64,000 bases of DNA from Tenacibaculum pacificus (GTDB lineage: Bacteria; Bacteroidota; Bacteroidia; Flavobacteriales; Flavobacteriaceae). The stretch is from NCBI RefSeq assembly GCF_027941775.1, contig NZ_CP115917.1, forward strand, positions 1,625,001 to 1,689,000. The letters run 5' to 3'. Shown one piece after another: positions 9,421-17,650 of this stretch (position 1 is its first letter; every line of letters starts with the position of its first letter). Below the pieces are notes generated by a model. That model was not told where the DNA came from. It worked only from the letters and a program-made list of their open reading frames with translations, and did not search any database. Position numbers and translations under genes: made by a program.

Positions 9421-9541
9421 GTTATCTATCCAATTTTAGATAAATGAATCTAAAACTAGGTAGAATTTAGCACCTTCTTTGACTTAAACAAAGGGTTGCT
9501 AAGGTTTCATAGGGTCTAATCCCTCCACCTTTCTTGATAAC
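9421..9541 (-). promoter_or_regulatory. SAM-I (S-box) riboswitch upstream of metY
   Basis: Read on the minus strand from 9541, the leader shows the conserved S-box elements in order: AAGAAAGGTGGAGGGA, then AGACCCTATGAAACC, then GCAACC, then AAGGTGCTAAATTCTACC. The outer P1 helix is formed by GTTATC (9541-9536) and GATAAC (9426-9421). The element ends about 125 bases before the metY ATG. A small hairpin follows at about 9419-9400 (AGTAATTAC against GTAATTGCT) and could be part of the expression platform, although no U-rich terminator is obvious. It probably controls the whole met/cys block. Confidence 0.95.
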
Positions 9542-9601
9542 ATTGTCAATAAGTTATTGAACTTTGTGAACGCAAATATTCAATTATAAAAAGTTAATAT
9601 C

Positions 9602-9609
9602 CAAATTTA
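9602..9609 (-). promoter_or_regulatory. Candidate -7 element for the riboswitch transcript
   Basis: On the minus strand TAAATTTG matches the Bacteroidota -7 consensus TAnnTTTG. It would place the transcription start near 9595, about 55 bases before the riboswitch. No convincing -33 TTG lies at the usual spacing, so this is tentative. Confidence 0.3.
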
Positions 9610-9728
9610 TTTTACTGTTTTTTTTTAAAAAAAATATTTCAATTATAAAGTACCACAAAAAAAGCCTGTTATCTTAGCGTATAATCAAGTTTTTTTTCAT
9701 CAAAATTAAAGCGAAAAAAAATATAAAT

Positions 9729-9832
9729 TGTTTGAAGCAATTTCCCGCTTTCCGCACTCGCTTCTGGTTAAAAAAAGCCAGAGAGCTCAAACAATTGCTA
9801 CAATCGGGGCTAGGTATTTGTACTAATTTTAA
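9729..9832 (+). repeat. Dispersed palindromic repeat, copy A
   Basis: This is one of three copies of a repeat of about 100 bp in this window. It opens with TTTGAAGCAATTTCCCGC, continues TTTCCGCACTCGCTT, has a central hairpin (CTCTGG/CCAGAG-type pairing around an A-run), then GAGCTCAAACAATTGC and ends near ATCGGGGCTAG. The two ends are inverted repeats of each other (GAAGCAATT/AATTGC). The rest of the 9542-10063 intergenic region shows no gene I can support; a 93-codon minus-strand frame across this copy is only a reading of the repeat. Confidence 0.85.
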
Positions 9833-10032
9833 ACCACTACACAAAATGATATTTCTGCTAAATAAAAAACCTAAAAATAGTGGAAAATGACTATCTAAAA
9901 CTAAAATATTTTCTATTTTCGACTTCTTATGCTTATCATTCACGAGCAATAACAAGGAAAGAATACACTAAAAAGGAATTAAAATAAAAAACATACCTCT
10001 AATAAATAAAAATAGTTTTATCCTTTTTACCG

Positions 10033-10040
10033 TAAATTTG
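10033..10040 (+). promoter_or_regulatory. Candidate -7 promoter element for hutI
   Basis: TAAATTTG is a perfect TAnnTTTG match, 23 bases before the hutI ATG at 10064. This spacing is normal for a Bacteroidota promoter with a short leader. A weak T-rich -33 region lies about 19 bases upstream. Confidence 0.45.
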
Positions 10041-10063
10041 TATCACAAAATCAAGAAAATTAG

Positions 10064-11299
10064 ATGAAAACGTTATTCATAAATATCAAAGAATTAATTC
10101 AGGTTAGAGAAACTAGTATCAAAAAAGTTTCAGGAGCAGAAATGAATATTTTACCTACTATAAAAAATGCGTTTCTTTTAATTAAGGATAATCAAATTAT
10201 TAATTTTGGTAAAACTGAAGATTTACAAGCAGTTGATTTTGATGAAAAAATAGATTGTACAGGTAAAATGATACTACCTACTTGGTGCGATTCTCATACG
10301 CATATTGTGTATGCAGGAAATCGTGAACAAGAATTTGTTGATAGAATTAATGGTTTAACTTATGAAGAAATTGCCAATAATGGTGGCGGAATTTTAAATT
10401 CAGCAAAAAAATTACAAGAAACATCAGAAGAAGATTTATATGCGCAATCGAGTGTTCGTTTAGAGGAAATTATAAAACTTGGTACAGGAGCTGTTGAAAT
10501 TAAATCGGGTTATGGTTTAACTGTTGAAACAGAGTTAAAAATGCTACGTGTTATTAAAAAACTAAAAGAAAATTATAATCTTCCTATTAAAGCAACTTTT
10601 TTAGGTGCACACGCTTTTCCTAAGGAATATAAAGATAATAAAAACGGTTATATCGATTTAATTATCAATGAAATGTTGCCTAAAATATCCGAAGAAAATT
10701 TAGCTGATTTTATTGATGCTTTTTGTGAAACTGGTTATTTTTCAGTAGAAGATACCGACCGAATTTTAGAAGCTGGTAAAAAACACGGCTTAAGAGCTAA
10801 AGTACACGTAAATCAATTTACAACTATTGGCGGAGTTCAAGTTAGTGTAAAACATGATGCTTTATCTGTTGACCATTTAGAAATTATGAATACTGATGAT
10901 ATTAATGCGTTAAAAGGCACAAATACGATGCCTGTTGCTTTGCCATCTTGTTCTTATTTTTTAAGTATTCCTTATACTCCTGCTCGTAAAATTATTGAAG
11001 CTGGATTACCTTTAGCCTTGGCAACCGATTTTAATCCAGGCTCTACACCTTCTGGAAACATGAATTTTGTAGTTGCAACGGCTTGTATCAAAATGAAAAT
11101 GACTCCTGAAGAAGCTATAAATGCAGCAACTATAAACGGTGCTTATGCAATGGATTTATCCGAAGAAGTTGGAAGTATTACCAAAGGAAAAAAGGCTAAT
11201 TTCATAATCACAAAAGAAATTTTAAGTTATGGTGCAATTCCTTATAATTTTGGTTCTTTATTAATTGACACTGTTTTTATTAACGGAAAAGCTATTTAA
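10064..11299 (+). CDS. hutI: Imidazolonepropionase (HutI)
   Basis: This enzyme hydrolyses 4-imidazolone-5-propionate to N-formimino-glutamate, the third step of histidine breakdown. It belongs to the amidohydrolase superfamily. The metal motif DSHTHIVYAG lies near residue 77. Other family blocks are NGGGILNSAKK, GTGAVEIKSGYGL, FLGAHAFP, the metal-binding KVHVNQFT and ALATDFNPGSTPSGNM. At 411 aa it has the usual length. hutG follows after a single base, so the two are co-transcribed. hutH and hutU are not in the window. Confidence 0.96.
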   Translation: MKTLFINIKELIQVRETSIKKVSGAEMNILPTIKNAFLLIKDNQIINFGKTEDLQAVDFDEKIDCTGKMILPTWCDSHTHIVYAGNREQEFVDRINGLTYEEIANNGGGILNSAKKLQETSEEDLYAQSSVRLEEIIKLGTGAVEIKSGYGLTVETELKMLRVIKKLKENYNLPIKATFLGAHAFPKEYKDNKNGYIDLIINEMLPKISEENLADFIDAFCETGYFSVEDTDRILEAGKKHGLRAKVHVNQFTTIGGVQVSVKHDALSVDHLEIMNTDDINALKGTNTMPVALPSCSYFLSIPYTPARKIIEAGLPLALATDFNPGSTPSGNMNFVVATACIKMKMTPEEAINAATINGAYAMDLSEEVGSITKGKKANFIITKEILSYGAIPYNFGSLLIDTVFINGKAI

Positions 11300-11300
11300 A

Positions 11301-12299
11301 ATGTTACAAATTTTTTCTCAAAAAGATATAATCGATTTTGTAAATCCACGTGAAGGAGAAACAAAAATAGGACAACATATACAAACAATTTCAACTATTG
11401 ATAAACTTCAAAACTGTACGGCTAAATTTGTTATTATTGGCGTACCTGAAGATATTGGAGTAAAAATAAATTACGGAAATGGTGGTGCACATACTGCTTT
11501 TATCCCTGCTTTAAAATCATTTTTAAACATTCAGGAAAATCAATTTATAGAAGGAAAAGATATTCTTGTTTTAGGCTATTTGGATTATTTAGACAGTGTT
11601 TTAAACTTTGATGCTACTGATAGAGAAAAAGGTGATTTATTAGTAAAAGCTATCGATAAAGAATTATCTAATATCATCAAAATAATTATAGCAAACAATA
11701 AGATTCCAATTATAATTGGTGGCGGACATAATAATGCTTATGGTAATTTAAAAGGATTATCCGAAGGAAAAAATCAATCAATAAATGTTATCAATTTAGA
11801 TGCTCATACTGATTTACGTAAATTAGAAGAACGCCATAGTGGTAACGGATTTTCTTACGCTATTGAAAATAAGTATTTAGATAAATATTTTATGTTTGGT
11901 TTGCATGAAAATTACACACCTCAATATATTTTCGATTATATTCATAGTAATATAAATATTGGATATAATACTTATGAAGAGTTAGAAATATATAAATCGA
12001 TACCTTTTGAAAATGAATTATTACGTGCCAAAAATTTTATTCAAGAAAAACCTTTTGGTATCGAAATAGATTTAGATTGTATTCAAAATTTTCCGAGTAG
12101 TGCTATGACTCCTAGCGGATTTACAACGCAACAAGCTCGTGAATTTGTATATTATTTCGCTAAAAATAAAAACGCTAGTTATATTCATATTTGTGAAGGA
12201 GCGCCTTCGGTAATGCAAGATTCTTCTGCTATAAATCAAGTAGGAAAATTTATTAGTTATTTAATAACTGATTTTATAAAAGCTCAAAAACATGATTAA
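11301..12299 (+). CDS. hutG: Formimidoylglutamase, arginase family (HutG)
   Basis: It releases formamide and glutamate from N-formimino-glutamate in the last step of histidine breakdown. The Mn-binding motifs of the ureohydrolase family are present: GGGHNNAYG, NLDAHTDLR and EIDLDCI. The product is 332 aa from the ATG at 11301, one base after the hutI stop; the upstream in-frame start at 11265 would overlap hutI by 35 bases and is unlikely. The C-terminal block IHICEGAP is conserved in this subgroup. The next gene starts 65 bases later on the same strand. Confidence 0.93.
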   Translation: MLQIFSQKDIIDFVNPREGETKIGQHIQTISTIDKLQNCTAKFVIIGVPEDIGVKINYGNGGAHTAFIPALKSFLNIQENQFIEGKDILVLGYLDYLDSVLNFDATDREKGDLLVKAIDKELSNIIKIIIANNKIPIIIGGGHNNAYGNLKGLSEGKNQSINVINLDAHTDLRKLEERHSGNGFSYAIENKYLDKYFMFGLHENYTPQYIFDYIHSNINIGYNTYEELEIYKSIPFENELLRAKNFIQEKPFGIEIDLDCIQNFPSSAMTPSGFTTQQAREFVYYFAKNKNASYIHICEGAPSVMQDSSAINQVGKFISYLITDFIKAQKHD

Positions 12300-12364
12300 A
12301 AAATAATATAGTTTTTTACTGTACACAAAAAATAAGTACAAAATAATTTGAATAAAATAAACCA

Positions 12365-12997
12365 ATGACAAACGAAACATTTGGAGCTTATTACTACGAT
12401 ACTAAATCACCTACAATATTTAAAAGTGATTCTAATCAACTTTACTTTTTTCAATCTTTTATAGGAAATCAGACTATTGATGTAGAACTTGGAGATTGCG
12501 TATATTATTTTGATGAAGATTTAAAATTTGCTAAAGTAAAAAAAGGTCCTTGCAAAATTGAATCAACTCATTTAGCAACAGTAATCCGAGGATATATGCC
12601 TCCTGAAGCTTCTATATCAATGGAAGGAGTTACCACTTTACCTTACGTAAATGGCTGTTCTACAAAACAATTATTTCCACCGATAAGATTAGGCGACCCT
12701 ACATTACAATACTTAAAAATGCCTGCTTTTAGTAAAGAGCAAGAGCATCATATTCATTCAACTGTTAGAGTTGTTTTAATTATTGAAGGGTTTGGAAAAA
12801 GTATTGTTGGAATTGAAAATAAAAATATAATTACAGAATTAAAACCAGGTTCAGTTTGCATTCTTGAACCAATGTGTCCTCATCATTTTGAAACAGATAC
12901 AGAAAAGCCTTTAATTGCAATTCCTTTACATATTTTTTCTTCTGTTGGTGCGATAGAAAAAAATCATCCTATGTTTAACGGTACTATAATGATTTAA
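12365..12997 (+). CDS. Cupin-domain protein of unknown function
   Basis: A 210 aa protein without signal peptide. The C-terminal half looks like a small beta-barrel cupin. The first motif is in the region EHHIHSTVRVVLIIEGFGK (residues about 122-140), with clustered histidines and a conserved Glu/Gly. The second is LKPGSVCILEPMCPHHFE, with a Pro-Gly turn and a metal-ligand-like His. The N-terminal half (FGAYYYDTKSP...YFFQSFIGNQ) is not recognised. It sits between hutG and two unfamiliar genes, 3 bases ahead of the next one. A metal-dependent isomerase or dioxygenase, or a small-molecule sensor, are both possible. Confidence 0.7.
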   Translation: MTNETFGAYYYDTKSPTIFKSDSNQLYFFQSFIGNQTIDVELGDCVYYFDEDLKFAKVKKGPCKIESTHLATVIRGYMPPEASISMEGVTTLPYVNGCSTKQLFPPIRLGDPTLQYLKMPAFSKEQEHHIHSTVRVVLIIEGFGKSIVGIENKNIITELKPGSVCILEPMCPHHFETDTEKPLIAIPLHIFSSVGAIEKNHPMFNGTIMI

Positions 12998-13000
12998 TAA

Positions 13001-13390
13001 ATGAGCAACGAAAAAATTGATGAAATTGTTAATGTATTTCTTAAAGATTTTAATGAAATGTGTAAAACTAAAAAAAGAGATTTCCTGATTAGAGAAAAAA
13101 TTGTTAATTATGAATCGGGAACTCACTCTAAAAAACAGGTAAAATATAATGTAACTTACAAAGTAAACCACAAGAAAAATATCTGGATTATAGAAGCTGT
13201 AAATGGTTTTTGGATTTTTAAAAAGAAATTTTTACTGCTTCAAATTACTACAAAAGGTGAAAAATTTAATTTTTCAGGACTTTATACAGGTTCTATTAGA
13301 GATTTTGAAAAATCATTATTAGAAGATAAGCTAAAAATATATTTGAATACTTGTAAAAAAATACGTCATGATGCCTTTGTCAAATCTTAA
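13001..13390 (+). CDS. Hypothetical protein (129 aa)
   Basis: I do not recognise this family. The product is lysine-rich and probably cytoplasmic, with no signal peptide or membrane segment. It starts MSNEKIDEIVNVFLKDF and has a beta-rich middle (KYNVTYKVNHKKNIWIIEAVNGFW). It starts 3 bases after the cupin gene and overlaps the PP-loop ATPase gene by 23 bases, so the three are almost certainly translated from one message. The small size and position suggest a partner or substrate-binding protein, but this is inference. Confidence 0.6.
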   Translation: MSNEKIDEIVNVFLKDFNEMCKTKKRDFLIREKIVNYESGTHSKKQVKYNVTYKVNHKKNIWIIEAVNGFWIFKKKFLLLQITTKGEKFNFSGLYTGSIRDFEKSLLEDKLKIYLNTCKKIRHDAFVKS

Positions 13391-14408
13391 TAGTATTTAC
13401 TATTTATCTAAAAAACAATTATTCAATAATAAAGAAATTAAGAAAAAAGCAAATCCTATCTACTTACAAAGTTGTATTTTTTTTGGAGCTACTTTAATTG
13501 ACCGTACACAAAATTTAGATTCAGGAATTGATTTTACTATATTAGATAAAATTCCTCAAATATCAAATACATCAAAAATATTTTCAGAAATATGTAGTGA
13601 AAGAGCTTGTGAAATAATTGATACTACCCATGGAAAAATTAAGGTTTTATGGTCTGGTGGAATTGATTCTACCGTAGCATTAATATCGTTAATAAATGAA
13701 TTAAAATATATTGATAAAATCAATCGATTAACTATTTTACTTTCAAAAGAATCTATTATAGAATATCCTACTTTTTTTAATGATATTATTGAAAATAAGC
13801 TTAATTATGAAATGATTAAAACAACTATCTTTAATCATATTCAACCAACAGAAACTATTATAACAGGCGAACATGGCGACCAACTTTTTGGTAGTGATAA
13901 ACTTAAATATCCTGTTATAACAGGTGATGCTTTTAGCCCTTATGAAGATATTTTAGAGTTTATTATTTCTAGAAAATTAGGTACAGATAAATTTACTAAT
14001 CAAATTATTGATTTTATAAACCCTGTAATAAAGCAATCACCTTTTGAAATAATTACCTTATACGATTATATGTGGTGGTTAAATTTTTCTTTAAAATGGC
14101 AAACAGTATCTATGAGATTAATTCATGGTTTAGAGCGTAATCATGAAGATTTAGAAACAACTGTTTTTCACTTTTTTAAAAGTAACAATTTTCAAATTTG
14201 GTCTCTTGAAAACCATTCTTCAAAAATTAAAAAAGAATGGAATAGTTATAAATATATTGCAAAAGAATTTATTTATGAATTTCATAAAGACCCTTTTTAT
14301 CTAGAGAAAAAAGAAAAAGAACAATCATTAAAAGAAGTACTAGTTAATAAAACTAATTTTTCAGTATTAAATTTTTCTAAAAAAATATTTACACGAATAA
14401 ATAAATAA
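13368..14408 (+). CDS. Asparagine synthetase-like PP-loop ATPase lacking the glutaminase domain
   Basis: A 346 aa protein with a PP-loop ATP-pyrophosphatase signature VLWSGGIDSTVALISL near residue 95, and a second block ITGEHGDQLFGS near residue 164, as in the synthetase half of asparagine synthetase and beta-lactam synthetase. The N-terminal Ntn glutaminase domain of AsnB (Cys2) is absent; only about 90 unrelated residues precede the PP-loop. By family it should adenylate a carboxylate, but the substrate is unknown. ATG codons at 13368 and 13371 are both possible. It is translationally coupled to the previous gene. The following gene is on the other strand. Confidence 0.75.
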   Translation: MMPLSNLNSIYYLSKKQLFNNKEIKKKANPIYLQSCIFFGATLIDRTQNLDSGIDFTILDKIPQISNTSKIFSEICSERACEIIDTTHGKIKVLWSGGIDSTVALISLINELKYIDKINRLTILLSKESIIEYPTFFNDIIENKLNYEMIKTTIFNHIQPTETIITGEHGDQLFGSDKLKYPVITGDAFSPYEDILEFIISRKLGTDKFTNQIIDFINPVIKQSPFEIITLYDYMWWLNFSLKWQTVSMRLIHGLERNHEDLETTVFHFFKSNNFQIWSLENHSSKIKKEWNSYKYIAKEFIYEFHKDPFYLEKKEKEQSLKEVLVNKTNFSVLNFSKKIFTRINK

Positions 14409-14444
14409 ATGTATAGAAACATTATTAATCAACATTTATTGTCT

Positions 14445-16187
14445 CTATTCTTTAAATAGAAAATGAAAGTTTTCAGGTAATGTTTCTTTTAAATTTTCAG
14501 TTCGTCTTATTCTTAATTCTTTCATGTTAACCATTGTTTCAGGCAACGATATCGAATCAAGAGACAATAAGTTCAACTCACGTAACTTAGATAAGTTAGA
14601 AATGCAACTTGGTATTTCACCGATATTATTGAAACCGATATTTAAATGGGTAAGTTCTTTTAATTTACAAATTTGTAAAGGGAAACCATTTAAATTATTT
14701 GAAAAAAGATTTAAAACTTTTAACTCCTTTAACTCTGCTATTTTATCAGAAATATCATTTATTCTACAGCTACCAAGGTCGAGTACCTCTAGCTTTTTAA
14801 GTACAGAAATATCATCAGGTAAAATAGGTATCATACCTGTAATTTTCAAATATTTCAGGTTAGATAAAAGTTTAATTTCTGGATACCACTCTTCAGTTTT
14901 TAATTCGGTTGTACCTTCTAAATCCAATAAAGCAACTTGTAATGATAGTGGTAATTTACTATAACGTTCTTCACTAATATCTTTAGGTAAACTAGAAATA
15001 TATTCTGATATTTTGCAAGGTTTTACGACATAAACGCCTCCTCCTATTCTTTGGTAATTCCCAAAACCTTGCATTGATTCTATAAAAACTAATGGTTCAG
15101 TAATTTGTAATTCAGCAGGTATTTTAAAGGTTCGTACACCTAAATTATAAACAGAACGATAATCGTATTTTATAACATCTGGAATTTTAAAATGAATAGT
15201 TTCATTCCCTATTTTGTATTGCATATAAGCAATACCTTCTCCAGTACCTGGTACAAAAATTGGAATTCCTTTAATCGCTGCAATACCTTGCCAACCAGTA
15301 GAAGACAATTTTTGATATTTCACCAACTTTAAACCATCATTAGTAGCGTTACTATTAAACCGATAAGGTCTTGAATTACTTGTTTCTAAATAAACACTTT
15401 TAATCAAAGATGACGATTGAGGATAAGGATTTGTTAATTTATAATCTGGATCATTGTAATCAAATTTTAAAGAATAGATATAACTATCAACTCCCGTTTT
15501 TTCATTCTCTTTAAAATTACCAGCATATATATGCGAATCCATTACGGCATCAAGTAAAATATGCCATTCTTTTTTTATTTTAAAAACAACACCTTTTCCT
15601 ATATCATCGCTATATTTTGTACGTAAATTAACATATTCTGTATAATCTGATTTAGCGTATAATTCACGAAATTTATCCGCAAATTGTATTTTATTCATTT
15701 TTACATCTTTATTGTAAACACCAGCATAAGACAACTTAGTGGTATCACCCGAATCGAGCCAATTTATATAAAAATCCTGTGTAAAAAACATACCCGAGCG
15801 GTGCGAAAAATTAAATTCAGCATCAAAACTTTGTATTATTTCTCCTTTATTATTTAGTAAAACATGGCTAATTATTTCTTTTTTAAAAGGAGGAGCATAA
15901 GCATCGTAACGCCTAAACCCAAAAGGCTCTAAACGACTACAAACTAAATATTGCTCTTTTTCAGGAAAGTAAATATAATAAGGTTTGTAAGCTTTTCCTC
16001 GCATTACAGGAGCTAATTGATATACTTTACTATCTTTCTGTGCTTCTTTTTTTGAACTGCTGAATATATCATTTCTGAAGAGAAATTTATATTTATTAAT
16101 ATCCTTTGGAACAGAATTACCGAAAATTTTAAAAGCTATTACAATTAATATTAGTAACGATATTATATAGTAAATCATTTTATTCAT
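14445..16187 (-). CDS. Membrane-anchored leucine-rich repeat protein
   Basis: A 580 aa protein. An N-terminal hydrophobic segment (residues about 4-22) anchors or exports it. Residues about 40-390 form a domain I do not recognise, rich in Tyr, Phe and Lys. From about 420 to the end come leucine-rich repeats of the plant/bacterial type, with units such as LKKLEVLDLGSCRINDIS and LKELKVLNLFSNNL. The LRR part suggests protein-protein binding at the cell surface or in the periplasm. The gene is isolated: 36 bases from the convergent PP-loop gene and 90 bases from the response regulator gene upstream. Function unknown. Confidence 0.8.
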   Translation of the reverse strand: MNKMIYYIISLLILIVIAFKIFGNSVPKDINKYKFLFRNDIFSSSKKEAQKDSKVYQLAPVMRGKAYKPYYIYFPEKEQYLVCSRLEPFGFRRYDAYAPPFKKEIISHVLLNNKGEIIQSFDAEFNFSHRSGMFFTQDFYINWLDSGDTTKLSYAGVYNKDVKMNKIQFADKFRELYAKSDYTEYVNLRTKYSDDIGKGVVFKIKKEWHILLDAVMDSHIYAGNFKENEKTGVDSYIYSLKFDYNDPDYKLTNPYPQSSSLIKSVYLETSNSRPYRFNSNATNDGLKLVKYQKLSSTGWQGIAAIKGIPIFVPGTGEGIAYMQYKIGNETIHFKIPDVIKYDYRSVYNLGVRTFKIPAELQITEPLVFIESMQGFGNYQRIGGGVYVVKPCKISEYISSLPKDISEERYSKLPLSLQVALLDLEGTTELKTEEWYPEIKLLSNLKYLKITGMIPILPDDISVLKKLEVLDLGSCRINDISDKIAELKELKVLNLFSNNLNGFPLQICKLKELTHLNIGFNNIGEIPSCISNLSKLRELNLLSLDSISLPETMVNMKELRIRRTENLKETLPENFHFLFKE

Positions 16188-16277
16188 TACTTAAGTTTAG
16201 AATGTTTTAATTCTGTTCATACTGATATTCTCTTTATAAAAAAAATATATAAAGTTGTAAATATCGGTAATAAAAAA

Positions 16278-17033
16278 TCAATCAATCCAATTTTTAAAAG
16301 CTTTTACACGTTCTCTACTTACTATTATTTCTGATTCATCATAAAAATGTAACACTAATTTTAAACGAGAATTTGTATAAGATATAATATCTTTTATTGC
16401 ATTTATACGGATGATAAAAGTTCTATTTACTCTAAAAAAATGTTCAGGATTTAAATGTTCTTCCCAATATTCTAAAGAATTATCTATTAAATAATTTCGA
16501 TTTGTGTTTGCATGAATATACGTTGCTTTATTTTCGGAATACAAACAAACAATTTCATCAATAGGTATCATTTTTATATGTTGTCCAACTTTAATTGTAA
16601 ATCGTTTTTTAAACTTTCTATCAACAGGATTTATTAACAACTTTCGAATATCATCAATATTAACTTTTACATCTGATTTTTTAGGTTGATGCTCTTTGAA
16701 TTTATCAATAGCAACCTTTAACTCATCTTCATCAAGTGGCTTTAATAAATAATCTATCGAATTTAATTTAAATGCTTTTAATGCATATTCATCATAAGCA
16801 GTTGTAAAAATAATGGCTGATTTCACCTCAATTTCTTCAAAAATTTCAAATGATAATCCATCAGATAATTGAATATCTAAAAAAATTAAATCGGGATGTT
16901 TATTATTTTGAAACCAATTAATAGATTCTTCAACAGAATGTAACATTGTTTGAACTTCAATATTTAATTCAGAAAGCATTCTTTTTAAACGCCTAGCAGC
17001 TGGTTTTTCATCTTCTATAATAATAACATTCAT
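16278..17033 (-). CDS. LytTR-family response regulator
   Basis: A 251 aa two-component regulator. The receiver domain (residues 1-120) has the acidic pair IIEDE, the phospho-acceptor Asp in LIFLDIQLSDG near residue 56 and Lys in LLKPLDEDE. The LytTR DNA-binding domain occupies about 145-250 (KRFTIKVGQHIKMIPIDEI, then FFRVNRTFIIRINAIKDI). It is the last gene of a minus-strand unit with two 2TM proteins and a LytS-like kinase, and is almost certainly that kinase's partner. It starts 12 bases after the 2TM gene. Confidence 0.93.
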   Translation of the reverse strand: MNVIIIEDEKPAARRLKRMLSELNIEVQTMLHSVEESINWFQNNKHPDLIFLDIQLSDGLSFEIFEEIEVKSAIIFTTAYDEYALKAFKLNSIDYLLKPLDEDELKVAIDKFKEHQPKKSDVKVNIDDIRKLLINPVDRKFKKRFTIKVGQHIKMIPIDEIVCLYSENKATYIHANTNRNYLIDNSLEYWEEHLNPEHFFRVNRTFIIRINAIKDIISYTNSRLKLVLHFYDESEIIVSRERVKAFKNWID

Positions 17034-17045
17034 ATATTTATTCTA

Positions 17046-17351
17046 TTAATTATCATTCATGTATTCATTAATTTTACGTTCTTCCCAGTTTTTACCTAAG
17101 AATAAATTCGATCCAAAAACATTTAGCCAATGAAAACACAATCCAATTCCCCAAAATAACCAAGTAGAATAAACTGCAAAATGACTAATTACTGTCCAAA
17201 AATCATAATAACCATCGTTCATCATTCCAAAAATAACCACTGCCGATATAAAAATATTAACCACTATATAAATTGCAAAATGCGTATAAAATTTCTTTAT
17301 TTTATCAACACGTTTTTTTGCTCGTATATATTTCTGTTCTTCTGTTCTCAT
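17046..17351 (-). CDS. 2TM domain protein, second copy
   Basis: A 101 aa protein made only of a 2TM domain: a charged N-terminus (MRTEEQKYIRAKKRVDKIKK), two transmembrane helices and the family tail NWEERKINEYMND. I chose the ATG at 17351, just past the stop of the preceding 2TM gene at 17353; an ATG at 17375 would overlap that gene. It lies between a paralogue and the LytTR regulator gene. The tail NWEERKINE is repeated in all three 2TM copies of this operon. It is probably an accessory membrane component of the signalling system; this is inference. Confidence 0.85.
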   Translation of the reverse strand: MRTEEQKYIRAKKRVDKIKKFYTHFAIYIVVNIFISAVVIFGMMNDGYYDFWTVISHFAVYSTWLFWGIGLCFHWLNVFGSNLFLGKNWEERKINEYMNDN

Positions 17352-17352
17352 C

Positions 17353-17649
17353 TTATTTACCAGTTTTATTTTCATTAATTAATTCATTAATTTTACGTTC
17401 TTCCCAGTTTTTCACAAAATCCGTTTTCTTAAATGCAAAAACACTTAACCAATGCGATAAAAGTCCAATTCCCCAACCAATTAGCGAAAACCAAAACCAA
17501 TGAAAATGTGGTTCAAATTTTAAGTTTATAAAAATAATAACAGATATTACTACACAATAAATTACTGAATGTGTATAAACTCCTTGTATCTTTTTTACTC
17601 TTTTCTTTGCTAATAAATACCTTGCTTCTTCTGTTTGTGTTATCCCCAT
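17353..17649 (-). CDS. 2TM domain protein, first copy
   Basis: A 98 aa protein with the same plan as its neighbour: basic N-terminus with ARYLLAKKRVKKIQGVY, two membrane helices, and the NWEERKINELI tail. The second helix region (FHWFWFSLIGWGIGLLSHWL) is nearly identical to the one fused to the C-terminus of the upstream kinase, which suggests local duplication. The ATG follows the kinase stop by one base, so translation is likely coupled. Function unknown. Confidence 0.87.
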   Translation of the reverse strand: MGITQTEEARYLLAKKRVKKIQGVYTHSVIYCVVISVIIFINLKFEPHFHWFWFSLIGWGIGLLSHWLSVFAFKKTDFVKNWEERKINELINENKTGK

Positions 17650-17650
17650 A

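Noticed and set aside
9674..9955. 93-codon minus-strand frame in the metY-hutI gap
   Set aside because: It reads through the dispersed repeat; its central residues are a translation of the repeat and there is no family match or promoter.
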